Assembly (NCBI GenBank): GCA_964528845.1 | Contig: CAZGVE010000009.1 | Location: 1 to 64,000 of the forward strand | Length of the DNA: 64,000 bases | From: FEN-1191 sp964528845 | GTDB taxonomy: Bacteria > Pseudomonadota > Gammaproteobacteria > Steroidobacterales > Steroidobacteraceae | Direction of reading: 5' to 3' | Notes under the pieces: generated by a model | The model's database searches: none | Told to the model about the DNA's origin: nothing | What the model saw: only the letters and a program-made list of their open reading frames with translations | Translations under genes and position numbers: made by a program | Shown here: piece after piece, positions 1 through 7,484 of the stretch | Numbering within the stretch: position 1 is the first letter of the stretch | Layout of the letters: each line of letters opens with the position of its first letter

Positions 1-879
1 CTACTTCGGCAGCGGCATCGAGTGCGCGCGGTCTGCGCTGCGCTCGCCGTACCAGAGGGTGTCGCGAAAGGGCTCGATCGAGGTGGGCGCGGCCAGCCCC
101 TCCTGCAGCACCGTGACGGCAGCGGTATCGCCGCTGACGGTCACGACGTCCACCCTGCCTGCCGCGTTCTCGGCGAGGAACAGCCTGCCGTTCGCCGCGC
201 GCATGCCATCGGGTCCCCTGATCGGCTTGTCGAGCCAGATGTCGACCGGCTTGCCGGCCTTGCCACTCGCATCCACCGGCACGCGGTAGAGCTTGTTGAA
301 GGTCACGTTGTTCACGTACAGCGTGCTGCCGATGAAGGTGATGCCGTCGATGCCGGTCAGGGTCAGGTCATCGAGGAACAGCTCGGGTTGAGCCGCGCCG
401 GGCGCCAGGCGCCAGATCTTTGCGCCCAGCGTGTCGCTGACATAGAGGGCCTTGTCGGGCCCTACCGTGAAGTCGTTGCACAGGTTGCGCGCTCCCGGCA
501 GGTCCCAGCGGAACTTCGCCGCTCCGGTCGTGAGGTCGAAGCCGCGCAGCGCGCTGCGGCCAGGGCCGCCCGTCGCAGTCGGGTAGATCTCACAGCCCCA
601 CAGCGTGCTGCTGGACGGATCGGACAGCACGCCCAGGAAGATCACATTGCCATCGGCGCTGACATCCACGAACACGTCGGCCTTGTCAGCGCCTGGCTTC
701 GCGCGAAAGATCCGCGGGCCTCCGGAGCTGCCCAGGATCAGATCCCCATTGGGGGCCACGGTGATACTCTCCGGCGCGCCCTTCTCGGGCAGCGTGACCG
801 TCGCGGCGAGAGCCGACGAGGCGAGCATCGCCACCGTCATCACGGCGGCGGCGGCAACAGCTGCAGACTGGCGGTGCAT
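1..879 (-). CDS. SMP-30/gluconolactonase-like secreted beta-propeller
   Basis: This 292-residue protein has a Sec signal peptide (about residues 1-25, ending ALA) followed by a propeller of SMP-30 type. The stretch RNLCNDFTVGPD...YVSDT (about 131-150) resembles the Asn/Asp metal-site region of SMP-30 lactonases, and GPDGM...LFLAEN (about 223-240) is a further blade motif. Family members hydrolyse sugar lactones using a divalent metal. It is the last gene of a minus-strand unit that begins with a PQQ dehydrogenase, so hydrolysis of the lactone made by that enzyme is a sensible inferred role. The stop codon occupies the first three bases of the window. Other propeller hydrolases share the fold, so the substrate is unproven. 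Confidence 0.75.
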   Translation of the reverse strand: MHRQSAAVAAAAVMTVAMLASSALAATVTLPEKGAPESITVAPNGDLILGSSGGPRIFRAKPGADKADVFVDVSADGNVIFLGVLSDPSSSTLWGCEIYPTATGGPGRSALRGFDLTTGAAKFRWDLPGARNLCNDFTVGPDKALYVSDTLGAKIWRLAPGAAQPELFLDDLTLTGIDGITFIGSTLYVNNVTFNKLYRVPVDASGKAGKPVDIWLDKPIRGPDGMRAANGRLFLAENAAGRVDVVTVSGDTAAVTVLQEGLAAPTSIEPFRDTLWYGERSADRAHSMPLPK

Positions 880-900
880 GGATGTCCTTAGGTGTGGGAA

Positions 901-3438
901 TCAGTCGGCCTGGCGCAGGGCGGCCGCCTGGCGCGCGATGCGCGCCGCATGGTCGGTCGCGAAGCGGGTCACGCCCCTGAGTATCGACTCGGGATCCAGG
1001 TGCGCTTCCGCAATCACGTCCTTTTCGAGTCCCCCGGTCAGCCATTGGTTGTCCCAGTCGGAGGTCAGCGAATACTCATCCGTCAGCGGACCCAAGCCCC
1101 GAACCGGCCAGACGCGCCGCGTGCCTGAGCTGACGACCATCGCGTCGACCAGCGCGTCCGGCGGCAGCACGGCGTGGCGATAGGTCTCCGGCTGCCGGTC
1201 GAACAGTTCCTCACTGATCACCGAGATCACCTTGACGTTGATGCCAGCCTGTTCGAGCCGCGGCAGGGTCTTCACCAGATTCACCGTCGAACTGGACCCT
1301 TGAGCGATCACGTAGCCATGGCGCGGCTTGCCGGGAGCAAAGTCGCGGATCACGTACAGGCCCTTGGCCGCCGCGCGCGGATCGGTGTCGGCGAAAGTGC
1401 TACGGTCGGCCACCGGGAAGTCGGGGCGCGCCACCTCGATCACGATGATGCCGACCTTCTGTTCGCGCGCTGCGATCTCCGCGGCCGCGAAGTAGCCGGA
1501 CGCGACGTCGTTGTAGTCCCAGAAGTTCAGCTGGATCGTCTGGCCGCGCGGAAACAGCTTCCACACCTGGGTCGCGAAGATGCCGAAATGGGATCTTCCG
1601 TCCGCGGCGGTCTCGGGACCCGAATGCCCGACCAGGATGTGCAGCACGCCAGTGCGGAACTTACTGTCCTGATTCTGCTGGCTCCAGATCCGCGCCGGCG
1701 TGTACATCAGCGGGGTGAAGGCGCCGTAGGTACCCGAGAGGGCCCACACGCCCGCGAACTGCTCGGGATCCACGCTGGCGTTCTGGCTGACCAGGCCGAT
1801 CGCCGAGCAGGCGTTGCCCGCCTCCTGGATCGCTGCCTTGATTCGCGTGCCGAGCGGATTGGTCTCCGGGTCATAGTGCCCCCAGAGCGCCCCGTGCTCG
1901 ACGTTGATCGACTCCGACAGATCAGCCGCCAGAGTCAGAAACCGGTTGTCGGTGACATAGTTCATCCACTTGATGATTTCCGAGACCGCGCGTCGCGGAC
2001 CCGCGACCTCGCCGGCTTTCCGGTACAGGCTGATCGAGACCTCTTTCTGCGCACCGGACAGGCGGTTGGAGACTTTCAGCTTCTGCGGTTCCGCCGGCAG
2101 GTTCGCGACCTTGAGCCGCGGGTCGAGAAACGGATCGGGCTTGCCGGAAAAGTAGACCGGGCGGTCGTCCCTGACGGTATCGCCGATGCCGACCAGTCGA
2201 TCGGCGAGCCAGTCGCCCAGGCCATTCAGATCCAGCACCGACATCGCGACATCGATATTGGTCTTGAACTGGATCAGCCGGTCGCGCTCGTTGCTGACTG
2301 CGCCGTCGCGGATGCCCTCGAAGCGCACGCCATAGCGCGCCTCGAACGTGCTCGCCAGCGCCACGAAGTAGTCCGAGTTCATCTTTTGCGCGTACGGGTG
2401 GCTCTGATAGCTCACGATCTGCTTGACCGCCGCGCCGCCGAGCAGTCCGTTCGCGGCTGCCGGCCAGTAACCCTTGGTCGTGCGTGCAATGAGGATCATC
2501 GGCCGCCGATCGGAGGCGTCCCACTGTTCCATGGCCTGGAATGCGGCGGCGATCTGGCCATAGTCGCCGCCATCTTCCACCGTCAGTACGTTCCAGCCGT
2601 ATGACGACCACTGTTCGACCAGACTGTAGCCGGCGCTTCGGGCCGGAATCACGCCGCCCAGCAGCACATCGTCGATGCCGGCGTTGTTGTCCGACAGGAT
2701 CACGCGCAGCCGCTTGCCGACACCGAGTGACACCGCCTGGGTCTTCAGCTCCTGCGCATGACCCTCGGTCATCGCAAATTCGCCTTCGAACGCGATCACC
2801 TTCGGCGTGTCCCTGGCACCTGCGATGTCCCAGAAGGCCGCCTTGCCGGCCGACATCGCGACGCCGACTCCCGACGGACCGCCATTCACATCGTTCGTGA
2901 CGTCCACGCTCTCGGCGTGGCCGGCCAGCGCCTTGATGCCGCGCAGCTTCGCCTGCGCGAACAGCGGGTGGTCAGCGAGCCCGTTGTCTTGCAGCAGGCT
3001 CGCCAATGCTCCCGCGCCGCGGCGGAAGCCCAGCGCGTCGATGGGCAGCATGGCCACGTGCGGATCGACGCGGTAGCGCGCCTCGCCGCTCAGACGATGG
3101 CGGCGTTCGAGCGCCTGCCCCAGGATCATCCACAGCGCATAGCAGGTCGGCACGCTGTGGCCCGCCGCCATCAGGAACTTGTCGCTGAAGGGATGCTTGG
3201 GCCGCCGGTAGTCGTAACGCAGGCCGCCGCGTTCGGGTCCGGCCACGTGGGTGATCACATTGAACGGCGTATAGGCCAGGGGTCCGCCGAAATGGCCCGT
3301 CTGTGCGTAGTTTCCAAGCAGCGTCAGGGTCATGCACGTCATGAACCCGACGTCCTCGAGCCGCGCGCGCTCCTCCGGACTGAGCTTCACCAACGTGGTC
3401 ATTCCATGCTTTCCAGCTTCCAGGCTCACGGCGCTCAC
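901..3438 (-). CDS. Transketolase-like / homodimeric pyruvate dehydrogenase E1 (AceE)-like enzyme
   Basis: The 845-residue protein has the three-domain layout of homodimeric 2-oxoacid dehydrogenase E1 and transketolase enzymes, which use thiamine diphosphate. The N-terminal region has an AceE-like QTGHFGG segment and a cofactor region at FEGE (217-220) through NNAG (251-254). AceE has CDGE here, so the Asp that normally binds Mg is Glu. No signal peptide is seen, so it should be cytoplasmic. The GTG start lies one base after the cytochrome c stop; an ATG at 3402 is an alternative. No E2 or E3 gene is nearby, so it may be a transketolase or decarboxylase and not part of a pyruvate dehydrogenase complex. 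Its place inside a PQQ dehydrogenase operon suggests it acts on the oxidation product, by inference. Confidence 0.75.
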   Translation of the reverse strand: MSAVSLEAGKHGMTTLVKLSPEERARLEDVGFMTCMTLTLLGNYAQTGHFGGPLAYTPFNVITHVAGPERGGLRYDYRRPKHPFSDKFLMAAGHSVPTCYALWMILGQALERRHRLSGEARYRVDPHVAMLPIDALGFRRGAGALASLLQDNGLADHPLFAQAKLRGIKALAGHAESVDVTNDVNGGPSGVGVAMSAGKAAFWDIAGARDTPKVIAFEGEFAMTEGHAQELKTQAVSLGVGKRLRVILSDNNAGIDDVLLGGVIPARSAGYSLVEQWSSYGWNVLTVEDGGDYGQIAAAFQAMEQWDASDRRPMILIARTTKGYWPAAANGLLGGAAVKQIVSYQSHPYAQKMNSDYFVALASTFEARYGVRFEGIRDGAVSNERDRLIQFKTNIDVAMSVLDLNGLGDWLADRLVGIGDTVRDDRPVYFSGKPDPFLDPRLKVANLPAEPQKLKVSNRLSGAQKEVSISLYRKAGEVAGPRRAVSEIIKWMNYVTDNRFLTLAADLSESINVEHGALWGHYDPETNPLGTRIKAAIQEAGNACSAIGLVSQNASVDPEQFAGVWALSGTYGAFTPLMYTPARIWSQQNQDSKFRTGVLHILVGHSGPETAADGRSHFGIFATQVWKLFPRGQTIQLNFWDYNDVASGYFAAAEIAAREQKVGIIVIEVARPDFPVADRSTFADTDPRAAAKGLYVIRDFAPGKPRHGYVIAQGSSSTVNLVKTLPRLEQAGINVKVISVISEELFDRQPETYRHAVLPPDALVDAMVVSSGTRRVWPVRGLGPLTDEYSLTSDWDNQWLTGGLEKDVIAEAHLDPESILRGVTRFATDHAARIARQAAALRQAD

Positions 3439-3439
3439 A

Positions 3440-3889
3440 TCAGCCTCCGGGTTTCGGGTCAGCGATTCGGATCATCATCTGCAACTGGCCGTCGCGCGGC
3501 AGATCCGTAGCCCCGGACGCGTAGCCGTTGGCCTTCAGGATCAGCGCGACCAGATCCGCGGTGGTCGCGGCACTCAAGGTACCGGGATTGTTCTGCGGCA
3601 TCGTCGTGCGCACGCGCTCGCCCAGATCGCCCACCGACAGGCCGACCCAGTTACCGAGGAACGTGGCTCCGACCAGCGCGGGGGCCACGTCCACTCCATT
3701 CATGGTCTCGCCGTGGCAGGACTGACAGTTCTTCACGTAGGCGGCCTTGCCGCGTTCGGCCTGGGCCTCGCTGTACACGCCACCATTGGTCGTCGCGGTC
3801 GACTCCTGCGCGCGCAGCGCCGCCGCGGTGGCGGTGAGCAGCGTCAATCCGGCTGCCAGCATCACACGGCGCCTTAGGTAAGCGTTCAC
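3440..3889 (-). CDS. Secreted mono-heme cytochrome c
   Basis: The 149-residue protein has a signal peptide (about 1-28), one CXXCH heme site (CQSCH, 55-59) and a likely axial Met in TTMPQNNPG (Met97), which together define a small class I periplasmic cytochrome c. It lies 27 bases downstream of a PQQ dehydrogenase and one base upstream of the E1-like gene, so it is probably the electron acceptor of that dehydrogenase. A homologous cytochrome with matching GVY, CXXCH and MP-PGTL segments is encoded at 44495-44938 beside a second PQQ dehydrogenase, so cytochrome and dehydrogenase appear to be paired modules. Confidence 0.88.
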   Translation of the reverse strand: MNAYLRRRVMLAAGLTLLTATAAALRAQESTATTNGGVYSEAQAERGKAAYVKNCQSCHGETMNGVDVAPALVGATFLGNWVGLSVGDLGERVRTTMPQNNPGTLSAATTADLVALILKANGYASGATDLPRDGQLQMMIRIADPKPGG

Positions 3890-3916
3890 GTGTCAGTCCC
3901 GTGGAGCCTTGAGGTG

Positions 3917-6010
3917 TCAGGCGTCCGCGGGCAGCCGGAACGCCAGCAGCTCCCCGGAATAACTGCCGCCGCTGATGGCGAGCACGATGTATTGTCTTCC
4001 ACCCAGCATATAGGTCATCGGCGCGCCACTCTGCGGCGCCGGCAGATACACCGCGCCCTTCTCCTCGCCGGTGAGCTTGTCGTAGGCACGCAGCATCGCG
4101 CCGCGCACTCCCTGCGGATTGGTGAAATAGCCTGCCTCGCCGCAGATCACCAGCGTCTTCGTGCACAGCGGTCCGAGATTGCCGGCGCGTCCGGTGCGCG
4201 GGACTTTGAGGCCTTTGAGCGCGGGGTGGTTGCGGACGTAGTCGGGCGTCTCGCCATGCGCGATCTGCCAGCGGAAATCCCCGGTCTCGAGATTGATCGC
4301 GGTGATGCGCCCATACGGCGGCTTCAGCAATGGCAGTCCCTGGACCGTCAGCTGACCCGGAGGCGCAAGCGGGTGGGCGGAGGAAGGCTGTACGCCCGGC
4401 GGGTTCGGACGCGGCGGTGGGGCGCTCTCGGGATCGGGGCGCAGGGCCGAAGAGGCGGACCCCATCGCGTTCTGCGGCCGCGGAGCCTGACCTGCAATGC
4501 CGTGGAGCAGCGGAAAATCTGAGACGGCCGTATCGGTGTTCTCGACGATCCCGAGCACGCTCGGCTGCGTCTTCGAGTAGATGAATACCGTGTGCAACTC
4601 CGGGTCGTAGCAGCCGCCCGGCCAGTTCGTGCCGCCCTGGGCTCCGGGAGCCGCGATGGTCCCATACGGACCGCCAAGCCTGCTCATCGTCGGCGGCGTG
4701 TACATCGGACCGATCTTGTATTGCTTGAGCAGTTCGAGCGCTTCCTGGTGCAGCTCCGGCGTGAAGTCGATGACCTGCTCGGGGCTGACGCCCTGGACAT
4801 CATAGGGCGCCGGCTTGCTCGGAAAGGGCTGCGTCGGCGAATACCATTCACCGGGCACATCGCCCTTCCCCACCGGGCGCTCGATGATCGGCCACAGCGG
4901 CTTGCCGTTGGTACGGTCGAGCACCCACAGGAACGTCTGCTTGGTCGGCTGCGCGAGAGCCTTGACGATCCGGCCTTCGTGCGGAATGTCGCAGAGTATC
5001 GGTGCGCAGGGCGGATCGCAGTCCCAGATACCGTGATGGATGAACTGAAAGTGCCAGCGACGCGTACCAGTCTCGGCATCCACCGCGACGATCGAATCGC
5101 CGAACAGCGCGTTGCCGCGGCGATAGATGCCGACTTCGTCGCCGGTGGGCAGCTCCACGGGAAGGTAGACCAGGCCCAGTTCCTCATCCGCCGACATCTG
5201 CGCCCAGACGCCCCCGTTGCCCGCGGTGTCGGCATCGGAGTCGACCCACGAGTCATAGCCGTACTCACCGCGCTTCGGGATAGTGTGGAAGATCCAGCGC
5301 CGTCTGCCGGTCGCGATATCGAAGGCTCGCACGTAGCCCTTGACGTTGTGCCGCAGCCTCGGGACATCACCCGCGGTGTGGGCCGCGCCCACCACGACCA
5401 TGTTCCTGACCACGAGCGGGGTCGAATGCAGGCCGATGTCCGCGGTCAGCGGATCGAGATCCTGGTCGATGTCCTGTTTGAGATCGACGACGCCGTCGGT
5501 GCCGAAGGCCGGATCGGGAATACCGGTCGCCGCATCGAGGCAGACCAGCCGATAGCCGATCGTCACGTAAAGAATGCGTTCCCTGGTACCGTCGGTCCAG
5601 TAGGCGCAGCCATGCCCGGAAAGCTGCCGTGGCGAGTTCAGCGCCCGCTGTCCCTCATCGACGCGGTGCATCCAGAGCAACTCGCCCGAAGCGGCATCGA
5701 GTGCGATGCAATCGCGGCGAGCCCCGGCGGTCACGAACAGGCGGCCCTTGACCAGCAACGGGGTGGCCTCGAACTGGTACTCGCGGCGCGAGCCCAGCGC
5801 GTCCGGCCGGAAGCGCCACGCGACCTCCAGGTCATTGAAGTTCTGCGCGTTGATCTGATCGAGCGGCGAATAGCGCGTGTTGCCCTGGTCAGCCGCGTAG
5901 TAGCGCCACTCGGTATCCGGCGCTGCGGCCGCTGCGCGCGCGATCGCCGCGCGACCGAGCAGGAGGGCCATCGTTGAGCCTGACAGCAAGGTCCTCCGGG
6001 AAATTGGCAT
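3917..6010 (-). CDS. PQQ-dependent dehydrogenase (quinoprotein, eight-bladed propeller type)
   Basis: The 697-residue protein starts with a twin-arginine-like leader (SRRTLL, then a hydrophobic stretch to about residue 27). The mature part opens with NTRYSPLDQIN, the classic first-blade motif of PQQ-binding quinoproteins, and continues with repeated blade motifs such as ALDAASGELLW and VDAETGTRRWHF; HHGIWDCDPP corresponds to the HHDLWD segment of glucose-dehydrogenase-like enzymes. It lacks the N-terminal membrane domain of Gcd, so it should be a soluble periplasmic enzyme passing electrons to the cytochrome c encoded next. The start codon has a strong Shine-Dalgarno (GGGGAGGACA). Residues about 490-540 are a Pro-rich low-complexity insertion. 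The substrate (an aldose, polyol or alcohol) cannot be read from the sequence. Confidence 0.88.
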   Translation of the reverse strand: MPISRRTLLSGSTMALLLGRAAIARAAAAAPDTEWRYYAADQGNTRYSPLDQINAQNFNDLEVAWRFRPDALGSRREYQFEATPLLVKGRLFVTAGARRDCIALDAASGELLWMHRVDEGQRALNSPRQLSGHGCAYWTDGTRERILYVTIGYRLVCLDAATGIPDPAFGTDGVVDLKQDIDQDLDPLTADIGLHSTPLVVRNMVVVGAAHTAGDVPRLRHNVKGYVRAFDIATGRRRWIFHTIPKRGEYGYDSWVDSDADTAGNGGVWAQMSADEELGLVYLPVELPTGDEVGIYRRGNALFGDSIVAVDAETGTRRWHFQFIHHGIWDCDPPCAPILCDIPHEGRIVKALAQPTKQTFLWVLDRTNGKPLWPIIERPVGKGDVPGEWYSPTQPFPSKPAPYDVQGVSPEQVIDFTPELHQEALELLKQYKIGPMYTPPTMSRLGGPYGTIAAPGAQGGTNWPGGCYDPELHTVFIYSKTQPSVLGIVENTDTAVSDFPLLHGIAGQAPRPQNAMGSASSALRPDPESAPPPRPNPPGVQPSSAHPLAPPGQLTVQGLPLLKPPYGRITAINLETGDFRWQIAHGETPDYVRNHPALKGLKVPRTGRAGNLGPLCTKTLVICGEAGYFTNPQGVRGAMLRAYDKLTGEEKGAVYLPAPQSGAPMTYMLGGRQYIVLAISGGSYSGELLAFRLPADA

Positions 6011-6076
6011 TGTCCTCCCCTCTTGAAGGAGCTCCAGTCAGCGCGGGTGCGTGACCTGCAGGGGACCGGCGGAACC

Positions 6077-6109
6077 GGCGGCGCCGTGGGATCACCCCGC
6101 AGCGCCGCC
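6077..6109. terminator. GC-rich hairpin between the PQQ dehydrogenase and aldolase genes
   Basis: GGCGGCGCCGTGGG (6077-6090) and CCCCGCAGCGCCGCC (6095-6109) form a long, slightly imperfect stem with an ATCA loop. It lies downstream of the aldolase gene on the minus strand and upstream of the PQQ dehydrogenase. There is no U-tract, so it may be a pausing or mRNA-stability hairpin and not a true intrinsic terminator. Confidence 0.35.
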
Positions 6110-6124
6110 GTGCACCGGTTTTTC

Positions 6125-6276
6125 GTCTATCGGCCCGGTCTATCGGCCCGNNNNNNNNNNNNNNNNNNNNNNNNNNNNNNNNNNNNNNNNNNNNNNNNNN
6201 NNNNNNNNNNNNNNNNNNNNNNNNNNNNNNNNNNNNNNNNNNNNNNNNNNGTCTATCGGCCCGGTCTATCGGCCCG
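6125..6276. repeat. Assembly gap of 100 N inside a 13-bp tandem repeat
   Basis: The 100 N (6151-6250) are flanked on both sides by the same 26 bp, which is two copies of GTCTATCGGCCCG. Either the contig ends overlap by 26 bp, or a tandem array with more 13-bp units was not resolved. The right-hand copy carries the stop codon of the aldolase gene (6266-6268). The rest of 6011-6265 holds the hairpin at 6077-6109 and the dehydrogenase Shine-Dalgarno, and I see no gene in it. Confidence 0.8.
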
Positions 6277-7318
6277 CGTACGGACCGATCGTGACCTTGC
6301 CCTGCGTGTTGGCGAGCGGGCCGAGTTCGTCGGTCACGCCCTTCTGGATCGCCGCGGTCTCGCTGCCTGCCTGGAAGCAGGTGAAATCGGGACGATCACG
6401 CCACGCAAAGGGGCCGCACAGCCGCTTGCCCGCAGCAAGTGCGGCATCGTGAACGATGTTGATCTCACGCTCGTAGTCGGGGCTGCCCTGCTGGAAGCCG
6501 CCGAAATTGCCCAGATCGCCGCTGGCCGCGAACACCGCCGTCACGCCGGGGATCTTCGCGATTGCCGCCGCATCCTTCAGGCCATCGAGCGTCTCGATCA
6601 TCTCGATCAGCACGATGTTGTAGTTGGAGGTCTCGCGATAGCCACCTGGCACCGTACCCCAGAATTCAGGCGAGAAGGCCTGGCCGCCGCCCATGCTGCG
6701 CTTGCCGAGAGGGGGCCAGAAGGTCCAGTTGCGTGCTGCAATGCCCTCTTCCGTGCTCCTGATCGTCGGCACGATGACTACCAGCGCACCGGCATCGACC
6801 GCGTGCTGGATCTCGCGCTCATCGGTATAGGCAACACGCGCACCGGGCACGGCCTTGGCATGCGGGCACTGGGCCCACATCTTTGCAGCCTGATCCCACG
6901 TCTTGGTGTTGTGCTGCATCTCGGTCCAGATGAAGTCGTAGCCCGAGTTCGCCATTGCGCAATAGGTCTCAGGGTCGGTGGCACTGAACACCGTGCCGCC
7001 CGTCACCTTGCCGCCAGCCTTCAGCTTCGCCATGACCGGGTTCCAGATCTGCGCGGCAGTCGCCGGCGGAACGTCATAGCGCGGGCCGTACTTCCACTTC
7101 GTGTAGTCGTACGGTCCGGTGTTGACCGCACCGGGGAGCGGCGTGTTGTAGGCGCCGCTGTCCTTGCCCGCAGGCGCCGCCAGCGGAAACTGCGTCGCGC
7201 CGGCCCGGGCGTAGTTCGCATACGGATCGGCCGTGGGCGCGGGCGCCTGCGCCAGCAGCTGTGCGGAGGCCAGACCCAGGGCCGCTGTGGTCACAAGAAT
7301 TCGGAAATTCATACTCAT
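6266..7318 (-). CDS. Exported HpcH/HpaI aldolase / citrate lyase family protein
   Basis: The 350-residue protein has a Sec signal peptide (about 1-23, ending LLA) and then a phosphoenolpyruvate/pyruvate TIM barrel of the HpcH/HpaI family. Family landmarks are GYDFIWTEMQH (usually FIDMEH), the metal-binding Glu in LIEMIET, and the metal-binding Asp in ASGDLGNFGG. Characterised members are cytoplasmic class II aldolases that cleave 2-keto-3-deoxy or 4-hydroxy-2-oxo acids to pyruvate plus an aldehyde, and export is unusual. It sits between a TonB receptor and a PQQ dehydrogenase operon, consistent with a periplasmic step. The last codons lie in the 13-bp repeat by the gap, so the C-terminus is slightly uncertain. 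Confidence 0.82.
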   Translation of the reverse strand: MSMNFRILVTTAALGLASAQLLAQAPAPTADPYANYARAGATQFPLAAPAGKDSGAYNTPLPGAVNTGPYDYTKWKYGPRYDVPPATAAQIWNPVMAKLKAGGKVTGGTVFSATDPETYCAMANSGYDFIWTEMQHNTKTWDQAAKMWAQCPHAKAVPGARVAYTDEREIQHAVDAGALVVIVPTIRSTEEGIAARNWTFWPPLGKRSMGGGQAFSPEFWGTVPGGYRETSNYNIVLIEMIETLDGLKDAAAIAKIPGVTAVFAASGDLGNFGGFQQGSPDYEREINIVHDAALAAGKRLCGPFAWRDRPDFTCFQAGSETAAIQKGVTDELGPLANTQGKVTIGPYAGR

Positions 7319-7406
7319 CCCCCTACCGGATATGGCGAACGTATCGGGTATCGCGCGCGATTCCCGCTCTTCTTCGAGGCGCGCCGATAACGGCGCTCTG
7401 TCTTCT

Positions 7407-7435
7407 ATAGTAGCACGAAAGCCGAGCCCTTAGAA
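7407..7435 (-). promoter_or_regulatory. Possible sigma-70-type promoter for the exported aldolase gene
   Basis: On the minus strand TTCTAA (7435-7430) and TACTAT (7412-7407) are 17 bases apart, giving a weak -35/-10 pair about 90 bases upstream of the aldolase start. The -35 overlaps the T-tract of the TonB receptor terminator, so one unit would end where the next begins. This is motif matching only. Confidence 0.3.
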
Positions 7436-7470
7436 AAAAGGGCCCCGCCGATCACTCGACGGGGCCCCCT
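7431..7470 (-). terminator. Rho-independent terminator of the TonB receptor gene
   Basis: On the minus strand GGGCCCCGTCG and CGGCGGGGCCC form an 11-bp stem with one mismatch (7468-7458 and 7450-7440), followed directly by a TTTTTTC tract. It begins 15 bases after the receptor stop codon and is the clearest intrinsic terminator in the window. Confidence 0.85.
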
Positions 7471-7484
7471 GTGCTTCAGCTTTT

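Noticed and set aside
1174..2604. Long plus-strand open frame opposite the E1-like gene; similar long antisense frames occur at 22-891, 4592-5977, 7653-9560, 18682-20115, 37057-38865, 41999-43924, 53512-55674 and 59765-61678
   Set aside because: All lie opposite strongly recognised genes in high-GC DNA, have biased Arg/His/Gln-rich composition and show no domain, so they are shadows.
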